Shown: positions 21,678 to 32,044, numbered from the stretch's first letter. The stretch: 64,000 nt of DNA from Pegoplata infirma (GCA_963921195.1 OY992539.1:135125182-135189181), one strand, 5' to 3'. Notes: generated from the sequence alone by a model not told the origin. Numbers and translations are program-made.

Positions 21678-22249
21678 GCTTCGAGAACTTACAAAGTTTA
21701 GGGAGTATGAACAAGGTGAAACTAATATGGGTACCAGGTCACATAGGTATTCAAGGAAACGAGAGAGCGGACGAGCTCGCGAAACAAGGTGCAGATGGTA
21801 TTGGTATTTCTGTGCATATTGATCCACCAATCCAGCACTTCAGATCGCTACGCGACATTCAAAACACTGCAATGTGGAGAGAGCTAACAACAAGTGCGAT
21901 CAGTAGAAGATTGTGGGCATGCTACAATCTAAGAAAAACTGAATACTTACTCTCACTCACTAGATGGAACTGCCGTGTACTTACTGGAGTGATCACCGGG
22001 CACTGCCTAATAGGTTATCATAGAAAGAAGATGGGACTTATTTCTGATGCAAGCTGTAGAACTTGCGATGAACCTAACACTGAAGAAACGGTCGAACATA
22101 TTCTTTGCCAATGTCCTGCTTTGGCCAGAACCCGACTGCACATTTTAGGCAGACATGACTTCGAGAGCTTGGAAACGGTTTCGAATGTCGACCTAAGGCA
22201 AATAGTACAATTCGCGATGAGGACAAATGCGTTCTATCAGCGTCGCTGA
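21678..22249 (+). pseudogene. LINE ORF2 C terminus: RNase H end and CCHC knuckle, open frame
   Basis: The frame is uninterrupted from the truncation point to the stop at 22249, about 190 codons. It starts FENLQSLGSMNKVKLIWVPG, continues GHIGIQGNERADELAKQGAD (RNase H C-terminal motif with its His and Asp), then ends with a Cys/His cluster C-X2-C-X8-H-X3-C in CRTCDEPNTEETVEHILCQC. Open codons and an intact duplication suggest recent insertion. It lacks endonuclease and RT, so it cannot act alone. The first ATG in the frame (MKFG) comes from the target duplication, not the LINE. Confidence 0.85.
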
Positions 22250-22330
22250 GGAATTATTGTGGTTTCGCTATGGACCATCCGGTCTATGTGAGGAGTCTTT
22301 GACTCCGCCACCTCTAACCTAACCAAACCT
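21678..22330 (+). mobile_element. Young 5'-truncated LINE with 12-bp target duplication
   Basis: ATATGAAATTTG is present exactly at 21666-21677 and 22331-22342. Between them lies a LINE 3' part ending CCTCTAACCTAACCAAACCT with no poly(A); TAACC-type tails are common on dipteran LINEs. The 5' truncation and long duplication are the signature of target-primed reverse transcription. It belongs to a different family from 16700-18290, because its RNase H segment reads GHIGIQGNERADELAK rather than GHTDIPGNCKTDELAR. Confidence 0.85.
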
Positions 22331-22789
22331 ATATGAAATTTGAAAAAGATAAGTTGAAATTCGCAAATGGTCAATTGAATCTTGAAGGTAAGTGAGATGT
22401 TATTTCCAAAAACATAAAATTTTGGGAATAACATCCAAAGAGGCCAAGATTTGACCCATTATGATTCCTGCTATTGTTCTCCTTCTCTCTGTTCAAAATT
22501 TGTTTCCAATTCGACAGTTTAATGAATGATATTGGTAGCCAAGGGTTTATACCCCGTAGGTCCTGAAAATCCTGTAAAATATAAGATCCGAAACATAGGA
22601 AACTAAAGTTGTTCTCAACCAGGTGCGGATCCACGGGGGGGAAAAAAGGAAATTTTCCCCCCAAACCGAATTCGGAAGAAAAAAAAGAAAAAAGAAAGGA
22701 AGGGAAAGAAAAGAAAAGAAGAGGGAAAAAGGAAATTGAAAAGGAAATAATCTGAAAAAAAAATCTATGAAAAATGTCCACAGATCTGA

Positions 22790-24245
22790 AAAAATTTTAA
22801 AGAATACTCAAATTTTTCTATAGAAAAAATGTCGCGGAATGTTAAAATTTTTCTATATGAAAAAAATTTGAGAAAATTTTTTCAAGGGAAAAATTAAGAA
22901 TTTTTTAATTTGTCTATGTGATTAAACTTTTCCTTATAAAAAATACAAAAATTTTTACAGGCGAAATATTTGTGAATTTTTCTAGACGAAAATTTTTTTA
23001 ATTTTTCTAAATGAAAAATTTGGGAATTTTTCTATAGAAAAAAGTTGAGAACTTTTCTTAGAATTTTTTCTTAGCAAAAATCTTAATATTTGGACAATTT
23101 TTATATGAAAAATCTAACAGTTTTTCTATAGGAAAAATCTAAGAATTTTCTATATTGAAAATTTGACAATTCTTCTGGGTAAAAAAAATAGAGGAAATGA
23201 AATCATGAGTGAGAATTTTTTCTAGAATTTTCAAGAATCTCATAAGTTTTCTTTAACAAACATGTTTTTAAATCTTAAATTTTTTTACAGAAAAAAAGTA
23301 AAATTAAAATAAAATTTTTCTGTAGGAAAAATAAGAAAATTTTCTTCAGGGAAAATTTGAGAATTTTTTATACAAAAAATGCAATAGAACTTTGACTTTT
23401 TCTAAAGGAAAAATTATACAAAATCTGTCTCGGAATCTAAGTATTTTTCCTTAGGAAAAATGTCTCAGAATTTGAGACTATTTTCCCTATGTAAAATCTA
23501 TCAGAATCTGAGATTATTTTTATTAAAAAGATGTCTCATTGTCAGAATCTTAGTCTTTTTAATAGGAAAAGCTGATACCTTTTCTATAGGAAAAAAGTCC
23601 TAGAAAAAAAATTCAGATTTCAGAAGGAAAATATTAAAAAAATATTCTAAAATCTATGACCTTTTCGATAGGAAAAATAACTCAGAATCCAAGTATTTTT
23701 CTATAAAAAATGTCTTAGATTCTGAAAATTTTTGAAAAAATATTCTGAGAATTTTAGAAAAATATCACAGAATCTAAAAAGGTCTTAGATTCCGAATTTG
23801 TTTTTAATTTGAAAAATGTCTCAGAATCCAAGACTTTTTTGTAGGTAAAATTTCAGAGACTTTTTCTATGGGAAAAATGACTCAGAAACTAAAACATTTC
23901 TCAGACTCTCTTATGATAATATGTCTCACAAAATGCTTGACTATCTTAGACATTTTCTAGGGAAAAGTTTCTCAGAAAACAAAACTTTTTTAATAGAATA
24001 ATGTCACAGAATCTAGAAAATTGCCTCCAAAAATTTTAAAAAGCATTAAAGTCTTAAATTTTTCTAATCTCAGGTACTTTCTATGGAATATTTTTTCAAA
24101 CCCTAAAAATGTAGGTGTTGAAAGATCGTTTCGGTATCTTAAACCTTTTTTGTAGAAAAATAGAATAGAAAAAATATTTCAGAGTCTAAGAAGTTTTTAA
24201 TGGGAAAATGACACAGGCTCACAAAATTTGAACTTTTTCAATTTG
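22790..24245. repeat. TTTTTCTATAGGAAAAAT minisatellite (left block)
   Basis: Degenerate units of about 25-40 bp combine TTTTTCTATAGGAAAAAT with GTCTCAGAATCTGAGA. It is part of the enclosing hAT-like element and continues at 27620-27960. The unit resembles the 9557-12915 array. Confidence 0.75.
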
Positions 24246-25899
24246 CCTGACCTTTGACAACTGATTTATATGGATTTTAGTGTGCTGATTCCGAATCTGT
24301 TATCCAATTATTTCCATCAGCTCGCGTTCGCGAGCAAATCGCTGTTAAAGAGTCCAAAAAGTGCGTTTTTTACCAATTTTGCTTGGCTATAATTTTCAAA
24401 AAAATGTTAGTGCCTCAGTTTTAAACACGAACTTAACTATATTGGATGCCAGGATTTCAAAACTGGTATTAGCTTTTTTCTGACAGCTTTAGTTTTCGAG
24501 TTATTAAAAAGGGCATAAATATTCAGACAAAATTAAAGAGATCATAAATTTAAAAATTTTATTTTAGCGATATCTTAAAAACTAAAGATGACTCAACAAA
24601 AGTAAGAGCATTTTTGGAATCAGATTTGAAATCAGCGTACCCCTAATACCCAAAATTAGCTATCAGAACCCGGGCAAAAAAAAAGTGTTGCCCTGTGTAA
24701 TCACCAAATCTGAGAATATTTCTTTACGAAAATTTTTTCTAAATATAGAAATTTTTTGGTGTGAGAATTGCATAAATATCTGAGAATTTTCTATATGAAG
24801 GTGTATCAGAATTTAAAAATTTTTGTATAAATTCAGATTAATTTTTATTAAAAAAAAATCGTTACATTTGACCTTTAAAATATTATATTTTTAGTAGGTT
24901 TATTCTAGCTCTAGGTGATTATTTCATTTACTTATTTAGACTATGCTATTCTCATAGAATGACTATGCTATTCTCATAGACATGACAGTTTTAATCAGTG
25001 TTGGCTACCGTTACCCTTTCAATACCGTTACCGATTAAAAACCCTTTAATTTTGACTACCGTTACCGTTACCAATACCGAAATAAAAATATTTAAATACC
25101 GTTACCGATAAAAAATCATTACCTTTATTCGGATTTTTACCGGTATTATATCGGTTTTGTTTCGGTTGTCATAAAATACGGATAAAAACAAAGTAAAATA
25201 TTTTTAATCTACTATTCGCATTGTTATATGGACAAAAAATAATTAGGAAATCGGCCCACCAATGTCACATTCGCAATTAACTAAATCTTGACAAAGAATA
25301 TGTGGAAATCGGTCCAACCAATTATCACATTCTCAATTTAAGAAAAGTGAGTGCCACGTAATGTAAACATTTTTTAGTAGGAAGATGAAAGAAGAGATAA
25401 ACCTGAATTGTACCAAATCGCTGAAGTGTTGTTGGCGGAGTTGTTGTTGGCGGATTTTTTTTTTGTACTTTTACTGACTCTGGTTGCTAACTTTAAAATA
25501 TTTTTTGTTCAAAACTTATTATTTTGTAATTTTACAAACATTTTTTTATGTCAATTTTTGTTTAATTTTTGTCTAATTTAAACGATTAAAACTAAAAAAT
25601 TTTCAAATGATAAAAAATCTGATGATTATTTTGATAATTTTACATAAATATTTAGCTGTCACGTTTTTAAGAAAAATTTCTTGAAAAAAATTTAAAAATT
25701 TTATTAAAAAAAAAAAAATTAATTTTATTGAAAAACAAACAGCATAACAAAAAAATAATTGTCGCTTTAAAAAAATCGAAAATTTTCTTTCTGTAACATT
25801 TTTGCGTTGCTAATTTGTTTTGCTCTGTTTTCCCCCTGACATTTTTGATAGCTCATAGCGGATGAACCCGATGTGATAGCGACTTCAAAATAAGTCAAG

Positions 25900-26454
25900 C
25901 ACTCAGAAAATTATGTAAGTTACTACATGTAAGTTGTTTGTATATTTTACAGTAGTTAGTTGTTTTCGACTACAAAGTCAGTTGTTTTTGTATGAAAAAT
26001 ATCAAACAACTATTTCTGTTAGTTATTTTAAGTCGTTTTTTTGAATAACTAACAAAAAAGGGCTGTAATGTAGTAACAGTTATTGAAAGTAGTATTTTTT
26101 TTTTTTCTCTCAAAAATTTTTAAAGTATTTTTTCCAAAAAATAAAAATAAATTTTCGTTTTTTTATTTTTCACAACTTTAAAAAAAAAAAATTTGAAAAA
26201 ATTTGGTCTTCATTTTTTTTGAAAATTTAAAAAAAAAATATAAAATTGATTATTTTATTTTTACTACATGTTAGTCGTTTTGACTACAAATGTAAGTAGT
26301 TTTTACTACATAAGTCAGTTGTTTTTTTGTCAGTTAAAATAACTTACATTGTTAGTTGATTTAACTGAAAAAGTAGTTGACCCCAAAGCAACTAACAAAG
26401 TAGTTATTTTAACTGACATTTTCAGTTAATTTTACTAACATAATTTTTTGAGTG
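25900..26454 (+). mobile_element. CACTCA-terminus MITE, TAGTTGTTTT.ACTAC family
   Basis: The ends are CACTCAGAAAATTATGTAAG and the inverse ACATAATTTTTTGAGTG, flanked by AG (25898-25899 and 26455-26456). A paralogous sequence at about 26910-26960 has the unoccupied site AATAAGTCAACGGTTAATC, supporting the boundaries. The interior is rich in AGTTGTTTT and TTAGTTGATTTAACTG words. Confidence 0.7.
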
Positions 26455-26667
26455 AGGGTAAATCTTAAACATTGCTCTTAAGGATGCTGAACTCATTTGG
26501 ACAGTTGCCTTAACACTTAGGGCACCAACTGTCAATCAATGATGTCTTAGTTCAAAAAACAATTTTTTCTGCTTCAAATCATACGAAAAAAAAACTTTTA
26601 TACGAATGGAACGTCACCTTATGCACATGATTGCAATTATTTTTTTGGCCACAAATCCGGTGGATAA

Positions 26668-26809
26668 TACCCTATTCACACGTACAGTTTTAAATCGTTT
26701 TTAGCAGCAATATTTTTAGCACTTTCTTTATTCTATTACAGTATAATGACAGAAAATGCTAAAAATAATTGCTAAAAACGGTTTATAACTGTAAGTGTGA
26801 ATAGGGTAT
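26668..26809. mobile_element. 142-bp hairpin MITE with TAA duplication
   Basis: The arms TACCCTATTCACAC...ACAGTTTTAAA and their inverse ending GTGTGAATAGGGTA extend about 55 bp each, with TAA on both sides (26665-26667 and 26810-26812). A 3-bp TWA target fits PIF/Harbinger-type MITEs. The transcript would form a long hairpin. Confidence 0.65.
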
Positions 26810-27619
26810 AAGATTCCATTACATCACGTTTTTGAGAAATTTTAGATACAAAAAACCGCGTATTCGGAATTATTTGACAACTCATAGCGGATGAACTCGA
26901 TGTGCTGACGACTTAAAAATAAGTCAACGGTTAATCATAAACATTGCTCATTAAGATGTTTAACTCATTTGATCAATCGCTTTAACCGTTGGAGCACTAA
27001 TTGTAAGGTATTTTCCCCGACGTCATTGAAAGACAATTGGTGCCCAAAGGGTTAAGGCGACTGACCAAATGAGTTCTGAATCTTAAAGAGCTTCACCCTC
27101 GTTTTTGTTTTGAAGCCGCCATCCCATCGGGTTCATCCGCTATGAACTTTTTTTGAACTTTGACCTCTAATTTCTCAGAAACCTGAAGTGATGGAAAAGT
27201 TTGGAGAATGGATTTTGACCAGCAAAACTATTGTTATTAAGTGTATAAGGTCGCGTCCCAGTCGCATTTTCGATGCTTAGTAGTGTAATTAATAGTTAGT
27301 ATAGTTAAAAATGCACTTAATTTAACAGTTTTTTTAATTTTATTAAATACATTTTTGATTTTTTACGTGTTTTTAACAAAGTTGTGACTTTTTAACACTT
27401 TGGGTAAATTTTTTCATAATACCGGTACGTACCGGTATCGATGTTTCGGTAACGGTTTATCGTTACCGAAATAATCAAAAATACCGTTACCTTTACCGTT
27501 ACTGATATAAAAAATATGTAATACCAATACCGTTACCGATACCGTTATTCGTTTCGGTTGCCAACCCTGGTTTTAATAAGTAATGGAAATAATGACCTCG
27601 AGCTAGAATAAACCTACGC

Positions 27620-27960
27620 AAAATATTTTTAATAGCTTTTCTGTATCAAAATGCCTTAGAACCGCAGAATTTTTCTATTGGGATAACGTCTCAGAGTCAT
27701 AAACTTTCTCTTTAAGAAAATAACTCGGACAAATTTCCAAATCAGAAAACTTTTTATGAATAAACATATCTCCAAGCTGACTTATTTTCTATTAGAAAAT
27801 TATGTCAGAATCTGGGTCTTTTGCTGCCAGAAAAATGCTTTAGAACCCGAAAATTTCTTGAAGAGGCATTTTTCAAAATATCAAACATTTTAGTTTTTTT
27901 ATTATAGGAATAAATTTTTGAAATTTTAAAATGTTTCCATAGAAAAAATCATAATTAACA
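27620..27960. repeat. TCTATAGG minisatellite (right block)
   Basis: The array continues inside the enclosing hAT-like element, with units around TTTTTCTATTGGGATAA and GTCTCAGAGTC. It is more diverged than the left block. Confidence 0.55.
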
Positions 27961-28139
27961 ATAGTTGAACACTAAAAAACCTTAACCAGTGATTCAAATA
28001 CAAAACCCAAGAGCTGGATCCGCGCCTGTTCTCAACAGATTCATCCACCATCTGCAATTCTCGTCTGACATTACCACGATTCTTAACCCATTAAAAGCCA
28101 ACAGTCTTTAAAATTAAAAATAATTCATTTTGTTTATTT

Positions 28140-28514
28140 CAGGGTTGGCAACCGATACCCACCTAGAATAACGGTATTTGCCTATTGTAGCGCAACCAAT
28201 AAAGATATGGACATTTTTAAAAGCGATTATGAAAGCTGATGAAATTTCTAGTATTTTAAATGTGTCACTTCGTGTTTCTACCGGTTCGTTTTAGTTATAT
28301 AGGCCAATACCGTTATAATACCGTTTCAAACGGTTTTATAAAGGTATTGACCTATATTTCGAAAACGAACCGGTAGAAACACGAAGTGACACATTTAAAG
28401 TATTAGAAATTTCATCAGCTTTCATAATTGCTTTTGAAAATGTTCTTATCTTTATTGGTTGAGGTACAATAGCCAAATACCGTTATTCTAGGTGGGAATC
28501 GGTTGCCAACCCTG
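28140..28514. mobile_element. hAT-type foldback MITE
   Basis: The ends CAGGGTTGGCAACCGAT and ATCGGTTGCCAACCCTG are perfect inverses, and the arms extend about 150 bp (CCTAGAATAACGGTATTTG, GTGTCACTTCGTGTTTCTA). GTTTATTT is duplicated exactly at 28132-28139 and 28515-28522. It shares its terminal GGTTGGCAACCG with the 24996-27569 hAT, suggesting one transposase could serve both. Non-coding. Confidence 0.88.
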
Positions 28515-28650
28515 GTTTATTTAGTTTAAATGAAAGGAACATAAAGAACTTAAAAAATATGAAAAAAAAAAAAAAAATGTATTTTGAAGGTTTTTGAAGC
28601 TGTACCCAAGCAGGTACAACGGCTCAATGCATGTATTCATATGTGTTTAT

Positions 28651-29369
28651 TTTTTTGTTTGAAAATTTTTGAAGCAATCCTTTTCTACACACAGTGCTAC
28701 GTCACATAGTTCGCAAGTCCATCTTATTCGGTTGTGGCATTGACGACAGCGTAACGGTTTTTCGATTCTTTTCGGAAAATGGTTTTCAGCAGTAACTGCT
28801 ACACTAGGAGCAACCGATCGTTTAGATGTTGATGGTTGCGTGTAGGTTCAAAGGTAGTGCCGGACGATGGCATTATGCGCATTACACTGTGAAGCATAAA
28901 GGCGAGTTTGATCAACGATATAATCGACAACTTCAGAATCAAACAAAGTTTCGAACACTTCAAGCTCCGACATTCCTCCTAACTTTGATATCATTTCGTT
29001 CTTGTTGTGCATAAAAAAAGTTGTATTTGACATTTCAATGGAACATTCTCTTTTTGACCATTTGGGAGAGTTATGAGCTGGTTTTGAATGCTGGATTCTG
29101 CGACGCAGCTCTTGAAGGGGTACATCGTCTTCGCTATCGCTGCTGAAAAAAACCTCTATATCACCCGGAATATCTTGCGGCATGATGTTAGCGATAAGAT
29201 CCCCAGCATCGCCTTCCTCCTCATCTGTATTTATATCTGCATCTGGTGGAATATACGCAACATCAAAAACATCATGATGAGAAGCCCCTTCCACAAAATC
29301 CAAAGCGCTGTCGAGATTATTAAATCTTCTGCCATAAAAGATTGATGGGTTGATGCTTTCAAAAGCCAT
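28651..29369 (-). pseudogene. piggyBac transposase with the catalytic core deleted
   Basis: On the minus strand a frame starts MAFESINPSIFYGRRFN at 29369 and has an acidic region, then FETLFDSEVVDYIVDQTRLY typical of the start of the DDE_Tnp_1_7 domain. At about 28855 it jumps to the C terminus: TQPSTSKRSVAP, HFPKRIEKPLRCRQCH, and a Cys-rich finger C-X2-C...C-X2-C...C ending CVEKDCFKNF at about 28670. The ~350-residue core with the three catalytic Asp is missing, and the junction has a frameshift and stop. The first in-frame ATG may be further upstream (MADN at 29452) if a short intron exists. It cannot catalyse transposition. Confidence 0.8.
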
Positions 29370-29713
29370 GCCAATTCGAAAAAAAAAAATCTAGAAAAAT
29401 ATAATATAAAAAATCTAATCAAAATACATACGTTATCAGCCATTGTACCCAAGCGAGTACACTGTTTTTCAAACTTACCTCACTTTTTTTTTAAACTTTT
29501 TTTTCAAATTAGAAAAACACAAGGCTTTTTATTTGTAAATCAAGTGCAAACACTTTTAATTGATATGCGACACACTTTTGACCGAGTCAAATGATCACTG
29601 ACCTACCCAAAATGCTCAAATCTAGAAAAGGCCAAACAAAACAAAGCAAAATTCGAAGTACCGTTATTTTCTGCCGCTGCTTTTTCAATGTGCTTTTCTT
29701 AAGCAGAGTACAC

Positions 29714-30621
29714 TAGACCGGGTCGAAAAAAAAGTTCCCATTGTGCGGGCTTAATTTTAAAGCTTACCTCGAAAAAGTTCCATAGCCAAAATATAAGATT
29801 TTTAGGTCGCGATTTGGTACCGCCGAAATCGTTATTTCTTCATAACTTTTTCATTTGATGTCCGATCGTTTAAAAAAAAAAATTGTTTGAAAGTCCTCCG
29901 CGAGTACTAAATTTGACCCATATCTGGTTTTGACCTCTGAGCTCATCTTCGTGTCATGAGTGTTAGTTTTTCAGCTTTCTACCCACCTAAATGATTTTTA
30001 TTTTTCCATTAAATTATAGCATTAAAAAATTCATGAAATTCTTCCCTTAGAAGTACCCTCTCAAATTAATTAACAAAAAAGTTACATTCAATTTTAAATT
30101 TCCATAGAAAAAGATTTAAAACACTTGTTCGTATGGATTTAAATACAAACTAAAAAAATTAAATATATGTAGTTTAAAGACATAATAACAAGTGTTTTTT
30201 CTAATTTTCTTTATATTGTATATCTTAAATCAAATGTAACTTTTTTGTTAATAAATTTAACTGAATACTTCCAAGGGAAGAATTTCATGAATTTTTTAGT
30301 GCTATAATTTAATGGAAAAATAAAAATCATTTAAGTGGGTAGAAAGATGAGAAACTAACAATCATAACAAGAAGATGACCTCTGAGGTTAAAACCAGATA
30401 TGAGTCAACTTTAGTACTCGCTGAGGACTTTCTAAAATTTTTTTTTTTAAAACGATCGGACATCAACTGACAAAGCTATGAACAAAAAACGATTTCGGCG
30501 GTACCAAATCGCGACCTAAAAATCTAATATTTTGCCTATGGAACTTTTTCGAGGTAAGCTTTAAAATTAAGCCCGCACAATGGGAACTTTTTTTTTTCTC
30601 CTTTATGGTCGACCCAGTCTA
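29714..30621. mobile_element. 908-bp foldback with 8-bp duplication
   Basis: The ends TAGACCGGGTCG and CGACCCAGTCTA are inverse, and GAGTACAC is duplicated at 29706-29713 and 30622-30629. Arms of about 430 bp each are closely matched (TTCCCATTGTGCGGGCTT; TAGGTCGCGATTTGGTACCG), leaving little unpaired centre. hAT-type by target size. Such a near-perfect inverted repeat would give long double-stranded RNA if transcribed. Confidence 0.8.
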
Positions 30622-30744
30622 GAGTACACATAAAACAAAATCAAAACAAACACTGAAAAAATCATTCCTTAGTAGATTTATGGCATTTCAAATATGAGTG
30701 TTTTTCTGTACCTGTGCGAGTACAATGGCCAGTAATCTGTGTAC

Positions 30745-31025
30745 ACAGCATGGGTCTGGACCCATGGGGTCCGAACCCATGCGTCCAGGGTCTAGACCCA
30801 ATCCAGTTTTAAAATGTAGATGAACTTAAGTGTAATATAATTTTTCCCATTTTCTAGTTAAAATTGGCTTAAAATTAATTAACTTTGTTTTCCTTATTTT
30901 TGGGAAAATTATGAACTAAAACCAAGAAAAAAAATCTTTGGAGCCAAATCATTCCCTCTTTTTCTCAAAATTTAGTTAATTTTCCCAGAGTTTAGTTCAC
31001 TTTTTTTTTTTTAGTGTAGAAAAAC
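30745..31025. repeat. GGGTCTAGACCC-type short inverted repeat and MITE end
   Basis: GGGTCTGGACCCATGGGGTC and related words lie at 30751-30800, followed by TTAGTTCACTTTTTTT and TTTTTTAGTGTAG near 31018. Similar words occur at 52820-52880 and 47560-47580, so these are pieces of one dispersed foldback family. No clear duplication. Confidence 0.4.
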
Positions 31026-31029
31026 TTTC

Positions 31030-31386
31030 AGATTTATACTATTGGAAATTTTTTAAATTTAAATTTTTCCTATAGATAAATTCTTAGATTTTTCCTATAG
31101 AAAAATTCTAAAATTTTTTCTATAGAAAAATTCTCAAATTTTTCCTATAGAAAAATTTTCAAATTCTCTTTTCCTATAGGAAAATATAGAAAAATTAGAA
31201 TATAGAAAATAAAGAAAATATTTATTTTAATATTCAGAGACTTTTTTCCTAAAGAAAAATTCCGAGCCATTTTTGATTTAGAAAAACTTTAAGTTTCTTA
31301 GACATTTTTCATAGGAAGATTATTTTTTCATTTTCCCCTTTCACCCCCCCCCCCCCCCCCCCACCCCCCGTAAATCCGCGCCTGCC
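31030..31386 (-). mobile_element. End of a hAT-like TCTATAGG element (inverted)
   Basis: TTTTTCCTATAGAAAAATTC units are followed by a C-rich run of about 20 and CCCCCCGTAAATCCGCGCCTG, the inverse of the terminus of 22620-28028. It abuts LINE sequence at 31387. The other end is not visible nearby. Confidence 0.55.
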
Positions 31387-31774
31387 ATTGGACATATTGG
31401 GTAGGCAGCATTTGACTACGTCGGCAATTCGACTTAATAGCACACTGAAATGTAGGAGCTGCGATTGTGGCCATAGCGCGATCTTTAAGAAGATAACAAG
31501 ACCACGAAATGTGAAATGTGCTGTCTTTATGAGCCTTTTCGAGTGCCACTTTACGACTAGTCAATGTTTCTGAAAACAAAATTTGCCATTTACTGCCCTA
31601 CGTCTTTAAATGAGATGGCCGAGCAGTTTGACATACGACTCATTTAGGTACAGGACACACAGACATTCCAAGGAATTGTAAAACCGATGAGCTTGCAAGA
31701 CTGAAAACTACCTTAAAGGTTCCAACAGAATTGAAATGTGATGATATCGCTTCCAAGAGGAGAGATTTTGACGG

Positions 31775-32040
31775 ATGACTGTAATTTTAATAAAAAATAT
31801 TTGACAAAGTAATCTGCCAAAATACAGATTTTAAGAAAATGCTTTGTATTTTCTTGTGACCGAAAAACAAAATTATATCTGTAATTTTACTTTTTACTTT
31901 GTAATCTTTATTTTACAGATAATAAACAGAGTTTTTTGTTAAAGTTCAGATTTTAGAAAAATACTTTGGCCCGTACCAAAGAAAAATAAAAGGTCTATTT
32001 TAACAAAAGTTTTTTCAAATTTCAAATTTTCAATACATTT
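31775..32040. repeat. Fragment of the AACTCTGTAAA MITE inside the LINE
   Basis: Words such as CTGTAATTTTACTTTTTACT, ACAGATTTTAAGAAAATGCT and TTTGTATTTTCTTGTG match 52540-52640 and the 6218-6979 family. Both ends are truncated, so no duplication can be shown. Confidence 0.55.
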
Positions 32041-32044
32041 TTAG

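Larger units (their letters stand above)
21473..22385. repeat. AATTCGAAAA/ATCAATTG minisatellite, split by a LINE
   Basis: Units of about 20-30 bp built from AATTCGAAAAGATC and AATTGAAATTCG words occupy 21473-21677 and 22331-22385; the two blocks were continuous before the LINE insertion. A related TTGTAATTCGAAGATT array lies at 38590-38725. Confidence 0.6.
24996..27569 (+). mobile_element. hAT element with TACCGTTACCG subterminal arrays
   Basis: The ends CAGTGTTGGCTACCG and CGGTTGCCAACCCTG are inverse with mismatches, and GTTTTAAT is duplicated at 24988-24995 and 27570-27577. Dense ACCGTTACCGAT words lie within about 200 bp of each end, the kind of subterminal motif hAT transposases bind. 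It has 2.5 kb of interior but no long frame, and it holds MITEs at 25900-26454 and 26668-26809 plus a piece of the TAAGGTCGCGTC foldback family near 27247. Confidence 0.85.
24893..27617. mobile_element. Small foldback split by a hAT insertion
   Basis: GTAGGTTTATTCTAGCTC (24893 on) and its inverse GAGCTAGAATAAACCTAC (ending about 27617) continue as arms of about 45 bp. Without the 2574-bp hAT the structure would be a hairpin of about 150 bp. A 22-bp unit, GACTATGCTATTCTCATAGA, is tandemly duplicated at 24940-24982. No target duplication identified. Confidence 0.5.
22620..28028 (+). mobile_element. Large hAT-like element carrying a TCTATAGG minisatellite
   Basis: The ends CAGGTGCGGATCC (22620) and GGATCCGCGCCTG (28028) are inverse with one mismatch, and TTCTCAAC is duplicated exactly at 22612-22619 and 28029-28036. 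A GGGGGG/CCCCCC tract follows the left end. The body is minisatellite (22790-24245 and 27620-27960) plus a block at 24250-24720. Three further elements are nested inside it. Similar ends occur at 31386 (inverted), 39311 and 47649, so this is a multicopy family. No transposase frame; the 2.7-kb nested insert accounts for half its length. Confidence 0.85.
28560..30745 (-). mobile_element. piggyBac deletion derivative
   Basis: The segment holds a fused N- and C-terminal piggyBac transposase remnant (28651-29369) and three copies of a motif of form TGTACCCAAGCGAGTACA at 28600, 29444 and 30708. The outer two may mark subterminal regions. The foldback at 29714-30621 is a later insertion. Exact ends and TTAA sites were not established, so the boundaries are approximate. 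Confidence 0.55.

Noticed and set aside
21390..21830. 146-codon minus frame
   Set aside because: It spans the AATTCGAAAA minisatellite and the antisense of the LINE; no domain of its own.
22300..22330. TAACCTAACC taken as telomeric repeat
   Set aside because: It is the short 3' tail of a LINE with a proven target duplication, not a TTAGG array.
16700..22330. One LINE split by insertions from 16700 to 22330
   Set aside because: The two parts differ in RNase H motif (GHTDIPGN in the first family's sister copy versus GHIGIQGN), and the second has its own 12-bp duplication, so they are separate LINEs.
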